The translations under genes and the position numbers were made by a program. Below, in pieces: positions 33,683 through 42,565 of a stretch of DNA of 64,000 bases (within the stretch, counting starts at the first letter, position 1; each line of letters starts with the position of its first letter). The notes under the pieces were generated by a model, which was not told the DNA's origin, made no database searches, and worked only from the letters and a program-made list of their open reading frames with translations. The DNA comes from Streptococcus uberis (GTDB lineage: Bacteria > Bacillota > Bacilli > Lactobacillales > Streptococcaceae): NCBI RefSeq assembly GCF_900475595.1, contig NZ_LS483397.1:839001-903000 (forward strand). Reading direction: 5' to 3'.

Positions 33683-34255
33683 TTATTTTTGATGAGAAAG
33701 TGTTTGGCTAAAGCGAGCCACTTTGCTTTTGGCATATTTAAAAGTAATCTTATTTTTTTCCAAAAAATCATAAAATGCTTTTTCTCCGCTTTCAGCATCC
33801 TCAACTTCAAGCTCGAGTTCATAATCTACAATAGTTGCATATTGGTTTAAGTCCAATGCCATTTTACCAATAGCAGTTGTTTCTTCTCTACGAAGTGTAG
33901 TGAGTTGTCCAAAATTAATTAAATCATCTGAGTTTATGCCTGTATTTTGAATCACATCAAGGATATCGGACTGAGGAAGTTGGCACGTCTTTAAAATCTC
34001 TTTAGCTTCTTCATGGCTTAAAGATAAATTATATTCACGATTTCCAACTTTTTCAGGAACCTTTAAGGTTAGCTCTGCTTGGTGTGGAAGCGTACGAATT
34101 CTGAGAGACATTCGATTAGCTTTCAAATCAAACTGTGGTGTGTCAATATAATAATTGGTTTGATTAATGGGATTAACATGGGTCATTTGTCGTAATAATC
34201 GTTGATATTCATCTTTCGTTAATAGTGTCTTATATTCAATTTCTAGGTTAGACAT
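33683..34255 (-). CDS. CYTH-domain triphosphate tunnel metalloenzyme
   Basis: 190 residues. The N-terminal E-x-E-x-K signature is Glu5, Glu7, Lys9 in 'LEIEYKTLL'. Further strand motifs of the tunnel follow: 'RMSLRIRT', 'ELTLKVP', 'EYELELEVED'. Such proteins hydrolyse inorganic triphosphate, thiamine triphosphate or bind polyphosphate. It is divergent from relQ with a 92-bp gap, an arrangement conserved in streptococci. Substrate unproven. Confidence 0.88.
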   Translation of the reverse strand: MSNLEIEYKTLLTKDEYQRLLRQMTHVNPINQTNYYIDTPQFDLKANRMSLRIRTLPHQAELTLKVPEKVGNREYNLSLSHEEAKEILKTCQLPQSDILDVIQNTGINSDDLINFGQLTTLRREETTAIGKMALDLNQYATIVDYELELEVEDAESGEKAFYDFLEKNKITFKYAKSKVARFSQTLSHQK

Positions 34256-34283
34256 GTCACGTTCCTTTTAGATTATTTTATGC

Positions 34284-34289
34284 TATAAT
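34284..34289 (+). promoter_or_regulatory. Extended -10 of the relQ operon
   Basis: TGCTATAAT gives an extended -10 (TATAAT at 34284-34289), about 59 bases before the relQ start. No good -35 is visible. Confidence 0.45.
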
Positions 34290-34347
34290 TAGTTGTTATT
34301 TCAATTTTATATTAAAGTTCTATGATTGACAAGAAAGGTGTGATAAC

Positions 34348-35019
34348 GTGGCTTTAGATTGGGAAGAATTTTTAGACCCATACATTCAAACCGTTGGTGA
34401 ATTAAAGATTAAACTCAGAGGCATTCGGAAGCAATTTCGAAAGCAAAATCGTTACTCACCCATTGAATTCGTAACAGGTCGAGTTAAATCTGTTGATAGT
34501 ATTAAGCAAAAAATGCAGCTTCGCGGTGTCTTAGAGGAAAATATCGCACGCGATATTCAGGACATTGCAGGTCTCCGTATTATGGTTCAGTTTGTCGATG
34601 ATATTGAAGAAGTTCTAAACCTCTTACGACAACGACAAGATATGACGATTGTTTATGAACGTGATTATATTAGAAATATGAAAGCCAGTGGCTATCGTTC
34701 CTATCATGTGATTGTTGAATATCCGGTCGATACCATTGATGGACAAAAACGTGTTTTAGCAGAAATTCAAATTAGGACCTTAGCCATGAATTTTTGGGCA
34801 ACCATAGAACATTCGCTTAATTATAAATATAAAGGGGAATTTCCGGAAGAAATTAAAAAAAGACTATCTAGAACAGCAAAAATAGCTTTAGAATTGGATG
34901 AAGAAATGCGAAAAATTCGTGATGATATTCGTGAAGCTCAGCTCTTATTTGATCCAGGTAGTCGTAGTTATAGTGATGGTTTAGGAAATAGTGATGACAC
35001 AGATGAATTATACAGATAA
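34348..35019 (+). CDS. relQ: Small alarmone synthetase RelQ (GTP pyrophosphokinase)
   Basis: 223 residues with a GTG start behind AAAGG. A single RelA/SpoT synthetase domain: '[17 protein letters not shown]', '[14 protein letters not shown]', '[20 protein letters not shown]', and a C-terminal helix. There is no HD hydrolase or TGS/ACT domain. It makes (p)ppGpp, and often pGpp, from ATP and GTP/GDP/GMP as a tetramer in the cytosol. It overlaps nadK by 26 bp, a coupling common in streptococci. Confidence 0.94.
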   Translation: MALDWEEFLDPYIQTVGELKIKLRGIRKQFRKQNRYSPIEFVTGRVKSVDSIKQKMQLRGVLEENIARDIQDIAGLRIMVQFVDDIEEVLNLLRQRQDMTIVYERDYIRNMKASGYRSYHVIVEYPVDTIDGQKRVLAEIQIRTLAMNFWATIEHSLNYKYKGEFPEEIKKRLSRTAKIALELDEEMRKIRDDIREAQLLFDPGSRSYSDGLGNSDDTDELYR

Positions 35020-35830
35020 GGTAACACGAGTAGCAATTATCGCAAATGGCAACTATCATAGTAAACGTGTTGCTTCCAAATTGTTTGCCATTTTTAAAGA
35101 CGATCCTGATTTTTATCTTTCCAAAAAGAATCCTGATATTGTTATTACAATAGGTGGAGATGGGATGTTGTTATCAGCATTTCACATGTACGAAGATCAA
35201 CTGGATACAGTTAAATTTGTAGGGATTCATACAGGGCATTTAGGATTTTATACGGATTATCGTGACTTCGAAATCGATGAATTAGTTGAAAATCTCCGCA
35301 ATAATAAGGGGGAAAAAGTATCCTACCCTATTTTAAAAGTGGTCATTACGCTAGACAGTGGTCGAGTCATAACTGCGCGTGCCTTAAACGAAGCAACAAT
35401 TAAACGGATTGAAAAAACAATGGTTGCAGATGTTTATATCAACAAGGTTAAATTTGAGAGTTTCCGAGGGGATGGTATGTCTGTTTCAACCCCTACAGGA
35501 AGTACAGCATACAACAAATCACTTGGTGGTGCTATTTTGCATCCGACAATAGAAGCCTTACAATTGACTGAAATTTCAAGTCTGAATAATCTCGTCTTTC
35601 GAACAATTGGTTCCTCACTTATTATCCCTAAAAAAGATACCATTGAAATTGTACCGCAACGAACAGGTATTTATACAATATCAGTTGATAATAAAACCTA
35701 TAACGTCAAGAATGTGGTCAAAGCAGAATACTTTTTAGATTCTAAAAAAATCAATTTTGTATCAACACCTAGTCACACTAGTTTCTGGGAAAGGGTAAAA
35801 GATGCTTTTATTGGTGAGATTGAATCATGA
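34994..35830 (+). CDS. nadK: NAD kinase
   Basis: 278 residues. ATG at 34994 is 7 bases after AGGA; a GTG three bases earlier is less well placed. Converts NAD to NADP with ATP. Seen: '[14 protein letters not shown]' (GGDG), '[14 protein letters not shown]', 'ALNEATIKR' (NE-x-x) and '[23 protein letters not shown]'. It starts inside relQ and ends in an ATGA overlap with rluD. Confidence 0.95.
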   Translation: MTQMNYTDKVTRVAIIANGNYHSKRVASKLFAIFKDDPDFYLSKKNPDIVITIGGDGMLLSAFHMYEDQLDTVKFVGIHTGHLGFYTDYRDFEIDELVENLRNNKGEKVSYPILKVVITLDSGRVITARALNEATIKRIEKTMVADVYINKVKFESFRGDGMSVSTPTGSTAYNKSLGGAILHPTIEALQLTEISSLNNLVFRTIGSSLIIPKKDTIEIVPQRTGIYTISVDNKTYNVKNVVKAEYFLDSKKINFVSTPSHTSFWERVKDAFIGEIES

Positions 35831-36720
35831 GGTTTGATTTTATTGCGGATAAAAGGTCCAAAGTGAAAACGCTTCTAAAAAGTCATGATGTTTCTAAAGG
35901 CTTATTAGCAAAAGTTAAATATAAGGGTGGCAATATTCTGGTTAATGGACAAGAACAAAATGCCATTTATTTAGTTGATGTTGGTGATGTTGTAACCATA
36001 CACATACCTGATGAACTTCCTTTTGAAAAATTAGAAGCAGTACCCCATCCTTTGGATATTGTTTATGAAGATGATCATTTTTTAGTATTGAATAAACCAG
36101 TTGGCTATGCCAGTATTCCAAGCGCTATCCATTCAAACACGATTGCTAATTTTATAAAAGCTTACTATTTTGAGCAAAATTATCCCAACAAACAAGTGCA
36201 TATCGTTACACGATTGGACAGGGACACGAGCGGTTTAATGCTATTTGCTAAGCATGGTTATGCCCATGCAAGATTAGATAAACAGCTTCAAAAAAGGTCC
36301 ATAGAAAAACGGTATTTTGCTTTGGTTTCAGGAAATGGACAATTGCCTGATTTTGGGGAAATTGTAGAGCCGATTGGCCGTTCTAAGGATAGTATCATCA
36401 CTCGCACAGTTGATCCAATGGGAAAATATGCTAAAACGACATATGAAGTTGTTGCACGTTTTGCTGAAAATGTTCATTTGGTAGATATCAAATTACATAC
36501 CGGAAGAACACACCAAATTAGAGTTCATTTTTCACATATTGGTTTTCCACTTTTGGGAGATGACCTTTATGGTGGTAGAATGGATTTAGGAATTGAACGT
36601 CAAGCCTTGCATTGCCATTTTTTGAGTTTCTATAATCCGTTTACAGAAAATGAAAGTATTCATACAATAAATTTGACAGAAGACTTTGAGAACGTTATCA
36701 TAGATTTACAGAAAAAATAA
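35827..36720 (+). CDS. RluD-family 23S rRNA/tRNA pseudouridine synthase
   Basis: 297 residues. A short S4-like N-terminal part ('[20 protein letters not shown]') precedes the catalytic domain with '[19 protein letters not shown]', the motif holding the catalytic Asp, then '[26 protein letters not shown]'. It isomerises uridines in rRNA or tRNA; the exact sites cannot be read from sequence. Coupled to nadK and followed by pta after 16 bp. Confidence 0.92.
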   Translation: MRFDFIADKRSKVKTLLKSHDVSKGLLAKVKYKGGNILVNGQEQNAIYLVDVGDVVTIHIPDELPFEKLEAVPHPLDIVYEDDHFLVLNKPVGYASIPSAIHSNTIANFIKAYYFEQNYPNKQVHIVTRLDRDTSGLMLFAKHGYAHARLDKQLQKRSIEKRYFALVSGNGQLPDFGEIVEPIGRSKDSIITRTVDPMGKYAKTTYEVVARFAENVHLVDIKLHTGRTHQIRVHFSHIGFPLLGDDLYGGRMDLGIERQALHCHFLSFYNPFTENESIHTINLTEDFENVIIDLQKK

Positions 36721-36736
36721 ATTGAGGGGTTAAATA

Positions 36737-37729
36737 ATGAGTATTAGAAGTTTATTTGGTAGTTTGAAAGAAAAAGTTGTCGGTAAAAATGTTAAAATCG
36801 TTTTTCCTGAAGGCAATGATGAACGTGTTGTTCGAGCTGCTGCACGTTTAAAATTTGAAGGCTTAGTTGAGCCTATCATTTTAGGAAAAGCAGAGGACAT
36901 TCGAGCTTTATTGACTAAATTAGGCTTTGCTGATCAAGATTACCAAATTATTAATCCAGAAGATTATGCTGATTTTGAAAAAATGAAAGCAGAATTTGTT
37001 GAGATTCGTAAAGGAAAAGCAACGATTGAAGATGCTGATAAACTCTTAAGAGATGTCAACTATTTTGGTGTAATGCTTGTTAAAATGGGCTTGGCTGATG
37101 GTATGGTTTCAGGTGCCATTCATTCAACAGCTGATACAGTTCGTCCAGCTCTACAAATTATTAAAACAAAACCAGGTATTTCTCGCACATCAGGCGTATT
37201 CTTGATGAACCGCGAAAACACAAATGAACGTTATATTTTTGCAGACTGTGCCATTAATATTGATCCAAATGCACAAGAATTAGCTGAAATTGCTGTCAAT
37301 ACAGCTGAAACAGCTGCAATTTTTGATATTGATCCAAAAATTGCAATGTTAAGTTTCTCTACAAAAGGATCAGGAAAAGCTCCACAAGTTGATAAGGTTG
37401 CAGAGGCAACACAAATCGCTAAGAGTTTAAATCCTCAAATAGCTTTGGATGGTGAATTACAATTTGATGCTGCATTTGTTCCAGAAACAGCAGCAATCAA
37501 AGCACCAGATTCAGACGTTGCAGGTAAAGCTAATACCTTTATTTTCCCTGATTTACAATCTGGAAATATTGGTTATAAAATTGCTCAACGTTTAGGGATG
37601 TTTGATGCTATTGGTCCAATTCTTCAAGGCTTAAACAAACCTGTTAATGACCTATCACGTGGATCAAGTGCAGAAGATATTTATAAATTAGGTATTATTA
37701 CAGCTGCTCAAGCTATCGAAGCTAAATAG
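36737..37729 (+). CDS. pta: Phosphate acetyltransferase
   Basis: 330 residues, the short Firmicute form without the N-terminal P-loop domain. Interconverts acetyl-CoA and acetyl phosphate, feeding acetate kinase for ATP. Seen: 'VFPEGNDERVVRAAARL' at the N-terminus, 'DGMVSGAIHSTADTVRPALQI', and the C-terminal 'IAPDSDVAG...TFIFPDLQSGNIGYK' region. Well-ordered codon bias suggests high expression. Ends at a long hairpin terminator. Confidence 0.96.
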   Translation: MSIRSLFGSLKEKVVGKNVKIVFPEGNDERVVRAAARLKFEGLVEPIILGKAEDIRALLTKLGFADQDYQIINPEDYADFEKMKAEFVEIRKGKATIEDADKLLRDVNYFGVMLVKMGLADGMVSGAIHSTADTVRPALQIIKTKPGISRTSGVFLMNRENTNERYIFADCAINIDPNAQELAEIAVNTAETAAIFDIDPKIAMLSFSTKGSGKAPQVDKVAEATQIAKSLNPQIALDGELQFDAAFVPETAAIKAPDSDVAGKANTFIFPDLQSGNIGYKIAQRLGMFDAIGPILQGLNKPVNDLSRGSSAEDIYKLGIITAAQAIEAK

Positions 37730-37734
37730 ACTTT

Positions 37735-37783
37735 AGAAAGAGTGAAATCTTGTTTTGAAACAAGGTTTTACTCTTTCTTTTTA
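37735..37783 (+). terminator. Long-stem terminator of the relQ-nadK-rluD-pta operon
   Basis: AGAAAGAGTGAAATCTTGTTT pairs, with a few mismatches, with AAACAAGGTTTTACTCTTTCT, followed by T's. Confidence 0.85.
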
Positions 37784-37797
37784 GAAGGAGTAGGAAG

Positions 37798-38553
37798 ATG
37801 AAGAAAATTGCTTTAGTGACAGGAGCTTCTGCTGGATTTGGTTTATCCATTGTTACGGAATTGGTTAAGGAAGGGTATCGTGTTATCGGTGCAGCTCGTC
37901 GTATGTCAATTTTGAAATCATTGGAAGAACAATTTGGTAGTTCACATTTTTTCCCATTAGAGATGGACGTGTCTAAGACTAATAGTATCGATGAAGCATT
38001 GGCTAAACTTCCAAAAGAATGGCAGGAAATTGACGTTCTGATTAACAATGCAGGCTTAGCCCTAGGTTTGGACAAAGCCTTTGAGGCTGATTTTTCCAAT
38101 TGGATGACGATGATTAACACTAATATTGTTGGTTTAACCTATCTTACTCAAAAAATCCTTCCTCAAATGGTTGAACGAAATTCTGGGACGATTATTAATT
38201 TAGGGTCAACTGCGGGAACCATTCCTTATCCTGGTGGGAATATTTACGGAGCAACAAAAGCTTTTGTTAAACAATTCTCTTTAAATCTTAGAGCTGATTT
38301 AGCTGGAAGCAAAATTAGAGTTTCTAACATTGAACCTGGTCTCTGTGAAGGGACTGAATTCTCATCAGTTCGATTTAATGGGGATGAAGAAAGAGTAAAG
38401 AACCTTTATGAAGGTGCTCATGCTATTCAGCCAATTGATATTGCTAAAACGGTATCTTGGATTCTGAGTCAACCAGAACATGTCAATATTAATCGTATTG
38501 AAATCATGCCAGTATCACAAAGTTATGGGCCACAACCTGTTTTTCGAGATTAA
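37798..38553 (+). CDS. Short-chain dehydrogenase/reductase (YdfG-like)
   Basis: 251 residues, classical SDR. Cofactor loop 'LVTGASAGFGLSI' near residue 6, 'LINNAGLAL' near 82, the catalytic Ser in 'NLGSTAGTIPYPG' and Tyr-Lys in 'YGATKAF'. An Arg pair 'GAARRMS' after strand 2 favours NADP(H). The closest known enzymes oxidise 3-hydroxy acids or serine. The ribosome site is GGAGTAGGAAG. It stands alone between terminators. Confidence 0.9.
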   Translation: MKKIALVTGASAGFGLSIVTELVKEGYRVIGAARRMSILKSLEEQFGSSHFFPLEMDVSKTNSIDEALAKLPKEWQEIDVLINNAGLALGLDKAFEADFSNWMTMINTNIVGLTYLTQKILPQMVERNSGTIINLGSTAGTIPYPGGNIYGATKAFVKQFSLNLRADLAGSKIRVSNIEPGLCEGTEFSSVRFNGDEERVKNLYEGAHAIQPIDIAKTVSWILSQPEHVNINRIEIMPVSQSYGPQPVFRD

Positions 38554-38555
38554 TA

Positions 38556-38585
38556 AAAGAAGTAGGATTATCTCCTACTTCTTTT
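38556..38585. terminator. Bidirectional terminator between the SDR and the PAS-like gene
   Basis: AAAAGAAGTAGGA and TCCTACTTCTTTT form a 13-bp stem around TTATC with A and T runs outside. Confidence 0.9.
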
Positions 38586-38586
38586 A

Positions 38587-39330
38587 TTAATCATTTGAAA
38601 TGGATGGACCTGAAGTGACGTCTGACCAACCGACAATGGCTTGTGCTGTCTCTTCTAAATATTGAGCAAGAATTGGCTTCAAATCTTGAACCATGTCAAA
38701 ACTACCTAAGTATTGTCCTTCTTGATTTCTGAGTGCAAAATAGGACTGAAAATAAATATGGTCTAAAGATGCAGATGGTAGCAAGAAATGTTTTTCAGAT
38801 AAATTCTTTTGATTTTGAAATTGGCTTAATATCCAAGCTTCCAAAGTGCTTTCTTGATCTGGAAAAAAGCTTCCGTTAAATTGTTGATTATGCCAAATAA
38901 AATCCCCATTTTGATGGGCAAGTCGCATTTGGTAGGGAAACTGATTTAAAAGAGCATCGTTTAATTGCTGAAAAAATTGAATCAAGTGTCTACTTAAATC
39001 TAAGCTGCTCTGCCCATTTTCAAAAGTACTTGGACTAATATAAAATGACAGGTCATCACCTGTCTCCTGTTCTGAAAAAAGCAAGAGTGGACAGCTGACT
39101 TCTAGTGATGAAAAAGAGAAGACACCAGAATAATTGTTGATATCATAACTTTCCTTCTGGTCAATAATATCCATTAAGAAAAGATCATGGAAAGTTTCTT
39201 TAAGCTTTTCAAAAGCGAATTTTTGAAAGAGATGGTCAGCATCAAAAAGTGCTAAAATAGGAAATCTTTTTATCATAAGATAATGATAACGATTTTGAGG
39301 GAAAATAGCAATTAATGGAACTAAGGTCAT
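38587..39330 (-). CDS. Unrecognised protein with a PAS-like C-terminal half
   Basis: 247 residues from ATG at 39330, or 229 from an internal ATG at 39276 ('MIKRFPILALFDADH'); neither has a clear ribosome site. I do not recognise the family. The C-terminal part ('MRLAHQNGDFIWHNQQFNGSF ... QGQYLGSFDMVQDL' in outline) looks like a PAS sensor fold, and 'PILALFDADHLFQKF' suggests a GdpP/signalling-like N-terminus. No transmembrane segment or output domain is evident. It is single, flanked by a shared terminator and a divergent HAD gene. Function unknown. Confidence 0.7.
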   Translation of the reverse strand: MTLVPLIAIFPQNRYHYLMIKRFPILALFDADHLFQKFAFEKLKETFHDLFLMDIIDQKESYDINNYSGVFSFSSLEVSCPLLLFSEQETGDDLSFYISPSTFENGQSSLDLSRHLIQFFQQLNDALLNQFPYQMRLAHQNGDFIWHNQQFNGSFFPDQESTLEAWILSQFQNQKNLSEKHFLLPSASLDHIYFQSYFALRNQEGQYLGSFDMVQDLKPILAQYLEETAQAIVGWSDVTSGPSISND

Positions 39331-39419
39331 AGGAAAGTATCAGTAAATCACAACAAAAGCCTAGAAAAGCTAGTTTAAAGAATTATATAATAAAACTATC
39401 AATAATATGAGGTGATGAA

Positions 39420-40262
39420 ATGACGCAAAAAGTTATTTTTTTAGATGTTGACGGAACACTTGTTGATTATGACAATGTCATTCCAGAATCAGCAATTAAA
39501 GCCATAAAAAAAGCTCGTGAAAATGGACACCTAGTTTATGTATGTACTGGTCGAAGCAGAGCTGAAATGCCAGAAATGATTTGGAATATTGGTTTAGATG
39601 GAATGATTGGTGGGAATGGTTCTTATGTAGAACATCATAATGAAGTCATTATGCATCAGTTGATTTCAAAAGAAGACAGTAAACACATTGTTGATTGGCT
39701 TCATGAACGAGGACTTGAGTTTTATTTAGAATCTAATAATGGTCTTTTTGCCAGTGAAAATTTTAAAGAAGCTGCAAGACCAGTTTTAAAAACCTATGCA
39801 ATGAGAAAAGGGAAAACTGAGGAAGAAGTCAAGGATCAAGAAGCTGAAGATGCCTTGCATGGACTGGTTTATGGTGGAAATTTATATCGAGACGATCTAA
39901 ACAAAGTATCCTTTATCTTAAATTCTTATCAGGATCATCTTGACTCTGTTGAGGAATTCCCAAATTTGGAAGCCCACACGTGGGGTGGCCGAGGAGAAAC
40001 GGCCTTATTTGGAGATTTGGGAGTGAAAGACATTAATAAAGCTCATGCTGTAGATGTTCTGATTAATCATTTAGGTCTAAATCAAAAAGATACAATTGCT
40101 TTTGGTGATGCTAAAATTGATATTCCTATGCTGGACTATTGTGCCATAGGTGTTGCTATGGGAAACGGTGGCCCGGAAATTTTAGCGATGGCTGATATGA
40201 TAACAGACGATGTTGCTGAAGATGGTCTGTATAATGCCTTTGCAAAGCTAAACTTAATCTAA
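39420..40262 (+). CDS. Cof-type HAD-superfamily phosphatase
   Basis: 280 residues. Motif I 'FLDVDGTLVDYD', motif II 'VCTGRS', and motif IV 'AFGDAKIDIPMLDYC' with a type C2 cap between. Acts on small phosphates such as sugar phosphates or FMN; the substrate is not inferable. GAGG-TG precedes ATG. It is related to, but distinct from, the HAD protein in the beta-glucoside cluster. Confidence 0.9.
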   Translation: MTQKVIFLDVDGTLVDYDNVIPESAIKAIKKARENGHLVYVCTGRSRAEMPEMIWNIGLDGMIGGNGSYVEHHNEVIMHQLISKEDSKHIVDWLHERGLEFYLESNNGLFASENFKEAARPVLKTYAMRKGKTEEEVKDQEAEDALHGLVYGGNLYRDDLNKVSFILNSYQDHLDSVEEFPNLEAHTWGGRGETALFGDLGVKDINKAHAVDVLINHLGLNQKDTIAFGDAKIDIPMLDYCAIGVAMGNGGPEILAMADMITDDVAEDGLYNAFAKLNLI

Positions 40263-40329
40263 AAAAGTTGACTAAGATATGCCTTATCTCCTTTGGAGGT
40301 AATTGGTTAATCTTGGTCAACTTTTTTAC
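40261..40329 (+). terminator. Long terminator after the HAD gene
   Basis: AAAAAAGTTGACTAAGAT and ATCTTGGTCAACTTTTTT pair over a 30-base loop that holds its own small CTCC/GGAG hairpin; a T-run follows. Confidence 0.8.
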
Positions 40330-40337
40330 AGTTTAAA

Positions 40338-40395
40338 TAGTAAAAATATTTGACTATATCGATTGTTTAGGTTATGATTAGTAAAAATATTTGAC
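40338..40395 (+). promoter_or_regulatory. Promoter of the oxidoreductase-MarR-ABC operon flanked by 17-bp direct repeats
   Basis: TAGTAAAAATATTTGAC occurs twice, at 40338-40354 and 40379-40395, 41 bp apart. The first copy contains most of the -35 (TTGACT, 40350-40355), and the -10 TATGAT (40373-40378) ends just before the second copy. Two operators on one face of the helix, over -35 and the start point, fit repression by the MarR protein of this operon. Confidence 0.7.
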
Positions 40396-40438
40396 CATTA
40401 ATGGTTATTGTCGATTGATAATTAAAGTGAGGCAACAA

Positions 40439-41398
40439 ATGAAAGCTATTCAAGTCAAAAATGCTGGCGGTCCAGAAGTTTTAAATCTTGTCTATCTTCC
40501 AAAACCTAAAATTAAGACGGGTTGGACTTTGGTAAAGGTTAAAGGATTCGGAATTAATCGTTCAGAAATTTTTACAAGACGAGGCTATTCGCCAAGTGTT
40601 GTCTTTCCTAGGGTTTTAGGAATTGAGTGTGTTGGTATTGTTGAAGAAACGTCAGATACCCAAAAATTCCAAGTTGGCCAAAAAGTGATTTCAATCATGG
40701 GTGAAATGGGCAGGGATTATGATGGGTCTTATGCTGAGTATGTTTTAGTTCCAAATAATTCACTCTATGCCATAGATTCTAATTTATCTTGGCAGTTATT
40801 AGCCGCACTCCCTGAAACCTTTTACACAGCTTATGGTTCCTTGAAACAATTGAGGATTAGCCAAAATGATACCGTACTGGTACGAGCTGGATCATCAGGA
40901 GTAGGAATTGCTTTTCTTTGTTTAATGAAAGCACTATTCCCTGAAGTTCCGGTTTATGCAAGCGTTCGAAATGAAAAGAAATGCGAAGAGTTGAAAAGAC
41001 TTGGTTTTAAAGATGTATTTATTGAAAAAAATGGTAAAGTGATGACACATTTGACATTTTCAAAAATGCTAGATCTCGTTGGACCAAAAACAATAAGTGA
41101 TAGTATTCTATTAATGACTACAGGTGGTATAGTCTGTTCAAGTGGTCAACTGGGTGGTCAATGGTTTTTAAGAGATTTTGACCCCATTGATGCTTTAAAG
41201 AACAACATATATTTAACCACATTCTACTCAGGAAATGTGAATCAAGCTTCAATTCAAGAGTTATTTACAATAATCTCTAAAAATAATGTTCACATACCGG
41301 AACCAAAAGTGTTTAAACTTGAAGAAATACAGGATGCACATTATTATTTAGAAAATGGGGAGTCAATTGGGAAAGCAATTGTTTTGTTAGGAGAATAG
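40439..41398 (+). CDS. Zinc-independent quinone oxidoreductase-like MDR-family protein
   Basis: 319 residues. ATG at 40439 follows GAGG; the frame extends upstream to 40391, which lies in the promoter. Medium-chain dehydrogenase fold: N-terminal 'MKAIQVKNAGGPEVL', a groES-like part, and the nucleotide-binding 'VLVRAGSSGVGIAFLCLM' followed by 'YASVRNEKK'. No zinc-binding cysteine cluster is seen, as in NADPH:quinone reductases. It starts an operon with MarR and an osmolyte-type ABC transporter, so a role in detoxification under stress is plausible. Confidence 0.9.
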   Translation: MKAIQVKNAGGPEVLNLVYLPKPKIKTGWTLVKVKGFGINRSEIFTRRGYSPSVVFPRVLGIECVGIVEETSDTQKFQVGQKVISIMGEMGRDYDGSYAEYVLVPNNSLYAIDSNLSWQLLAALPETFYTAYGSLKQLRISQNDTVLVRAGSSGVGIAFLCLMKALFPEVPVYASVRNEKKCEELKRLGFKDVFIEKNGKVMTHLTFSKMLDLVGPKTISDSILLMTTGGIVCSSGQLGGQWFLRDFDPIDALKNNIYLTTFYSGNVNQASIQELFTIISKNNVHIPEPKVFKLEEIQDAHYYLENGESIGKAIVLLGE

Positions 41399-41399
41399 A

Positions 41400-41840
41400 A
41401 TGGAAACTGTTAAAATAGAATCTAAAAAAATTGTTAGAATTTTAGATCAACAAAAAAGTATTTATGAGAACTACGCCAAAGAGAATGGTTTGCAAGGTAG
41501 AAGCTTACAATTACTTCTTTGGATATACTATAATCAAAAGGGTGTATCACAAAGCTATTTGGTAGAGAAAACCCTTCTGTCTAAGCAAGTTGTTAATGCA
41601 ACTATTCAAGTATGGCAAAAAAAGGGCTATATTGAACTGGTTTCAACTGAAAATGATAAACGACAAAAGCTAGTGAAATTAACAGAAAAAGGAAATCAAA
41701 TTTCAAAAAAAATTCTAGATCCTTTAGAGACAGTTGAGGTTAGAGCTTTATCAACACTTAGTAATGAAGAAAGACAGCTTTTCCAAACACTATTCAGTAA
41801 ATATACTCAAGCCCTAAAAAAGGAAATGGAGGCCTTATGA
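41400..41840 (+). CDS. MarR-family transcriptional regulator
   Basis: 146 residues. Winged-helix domain about 35-105, with the recognition helix in 'LSKQVVNATIQVWQKKGYIE' and the wing 'TENDKRQKLVKLTEKG', flanked by dimerisation helices. It starts 1 bp after the oxidoreductase stop and ends in an ATGA overlap with the ABC ATPase gene. The 17-bp direct repeats in the operon promoter are its likely operators. Ligand unknown. Confidence 0.9.
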   Translation: METVKIESKKIVRILDQQKSIYENYAKENGLQGRSLQLLLWIYYNQKGVSQSYLVEKTLLSKQVVNATIQVWQKKGYIELVSTENDKRQKLVKLTEKGNQISKKILDPLETVEVRALSTLSNEERQLFQTLFSKYTQALKKEMEAL

Positions 41841-42565
41841 TTCGATTTGATAATGTGTCAAAGTCTTTTGGAAAAAGTCTGGTTCTAAAAGAGCAAAGTT
41901 TTCATATCAAAGATAGGGAATTTTTTGTCCTAGTTGGTTCAAGTGGTTCCGGTAAAACGACTTTGTTAAAAATGATTAATCATCTGGTTGAACCAAGTTC
42001 TGGTGAGATTTTTCTAAATGGTAAAGCACAGAAAGAAATGCATTTAAGGGATATGCGTCTGCAAATTGGCTATGTTTTACAACAAATTGCCTTATTTCCC
42101 AATCTAACCGTAGCAGAAAATATTGCCATCATTCCCAAAATGAAAAATTGGTCGAAAGATGAGATTGAGCAAAGAACAAATGATTTATTAAATAGAGTTG
42201 GTCTGGATGCTGAAAAATATAGCCATCGTTATCCTAGAGATCTTTCAGGTGGGGAACAACAACGTGTTGGAATTGTCCGTGCTATCATTTCTCATCCTAA
42301 AATATTATTAATGGATGAACCTTTTTCGGCATTAGACCCAATTTCCAAAAAGCAACTACAAGATCTTATGATCGAATTGCATCATGATTTTGATATGACC
42401 ATTGTTTTTGTTACACATGACCTTAAAGAAGCCATTAAATTAGGTGATCGTGTAGCCATATTAGACCAGGGTGAGATTATTCAAATCGATAGTCCAGAAG
42501 TCATTATGGCAAATCCTGCCAATGATTTTGTAGCGAATCTATTTGGAGGTGAAGGATATGAATGA
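41837..42565 (+). CDS. Quaternary-amine/osmoprotectant ABC transporter ATP-binding protein
   Basis: 242 residues. Walker A 'GSSGSGKTT' near residue 36, Q-loop '[10 protein letters not shown]', signature '[10 protein letters not shown]', Walker B '[12 protein letters not shown]' and switch 'VTHD'. It resembles OpuCA/ProV but has no CBS domains after residue 240. It powers the fused permease-binding protein next door, with which it overlaps by 8 bp. Confidence 0.92.
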   Translation: MIRFDNVSKSFGKSLVLKEQSFHIKDREFFVLVGSSGSGKTTLLKMINHLVEPSSGEIFLNGKAQKEMHLRDMRLQIGYVLQQIALFPNLTVAENIAIIPKMKNWSKDEIEQRTNDLLNRVGLDAEKYSHRYPRDLSGGEQQRVGIVRAIISHPKILLMDEPFSALDPISKKQLQDLMIELHHDFDMTIVFVTHDLKEAIKLGDRVAILDQGEIIQIDSPEVIMANPANDFVANLFGGEGYE

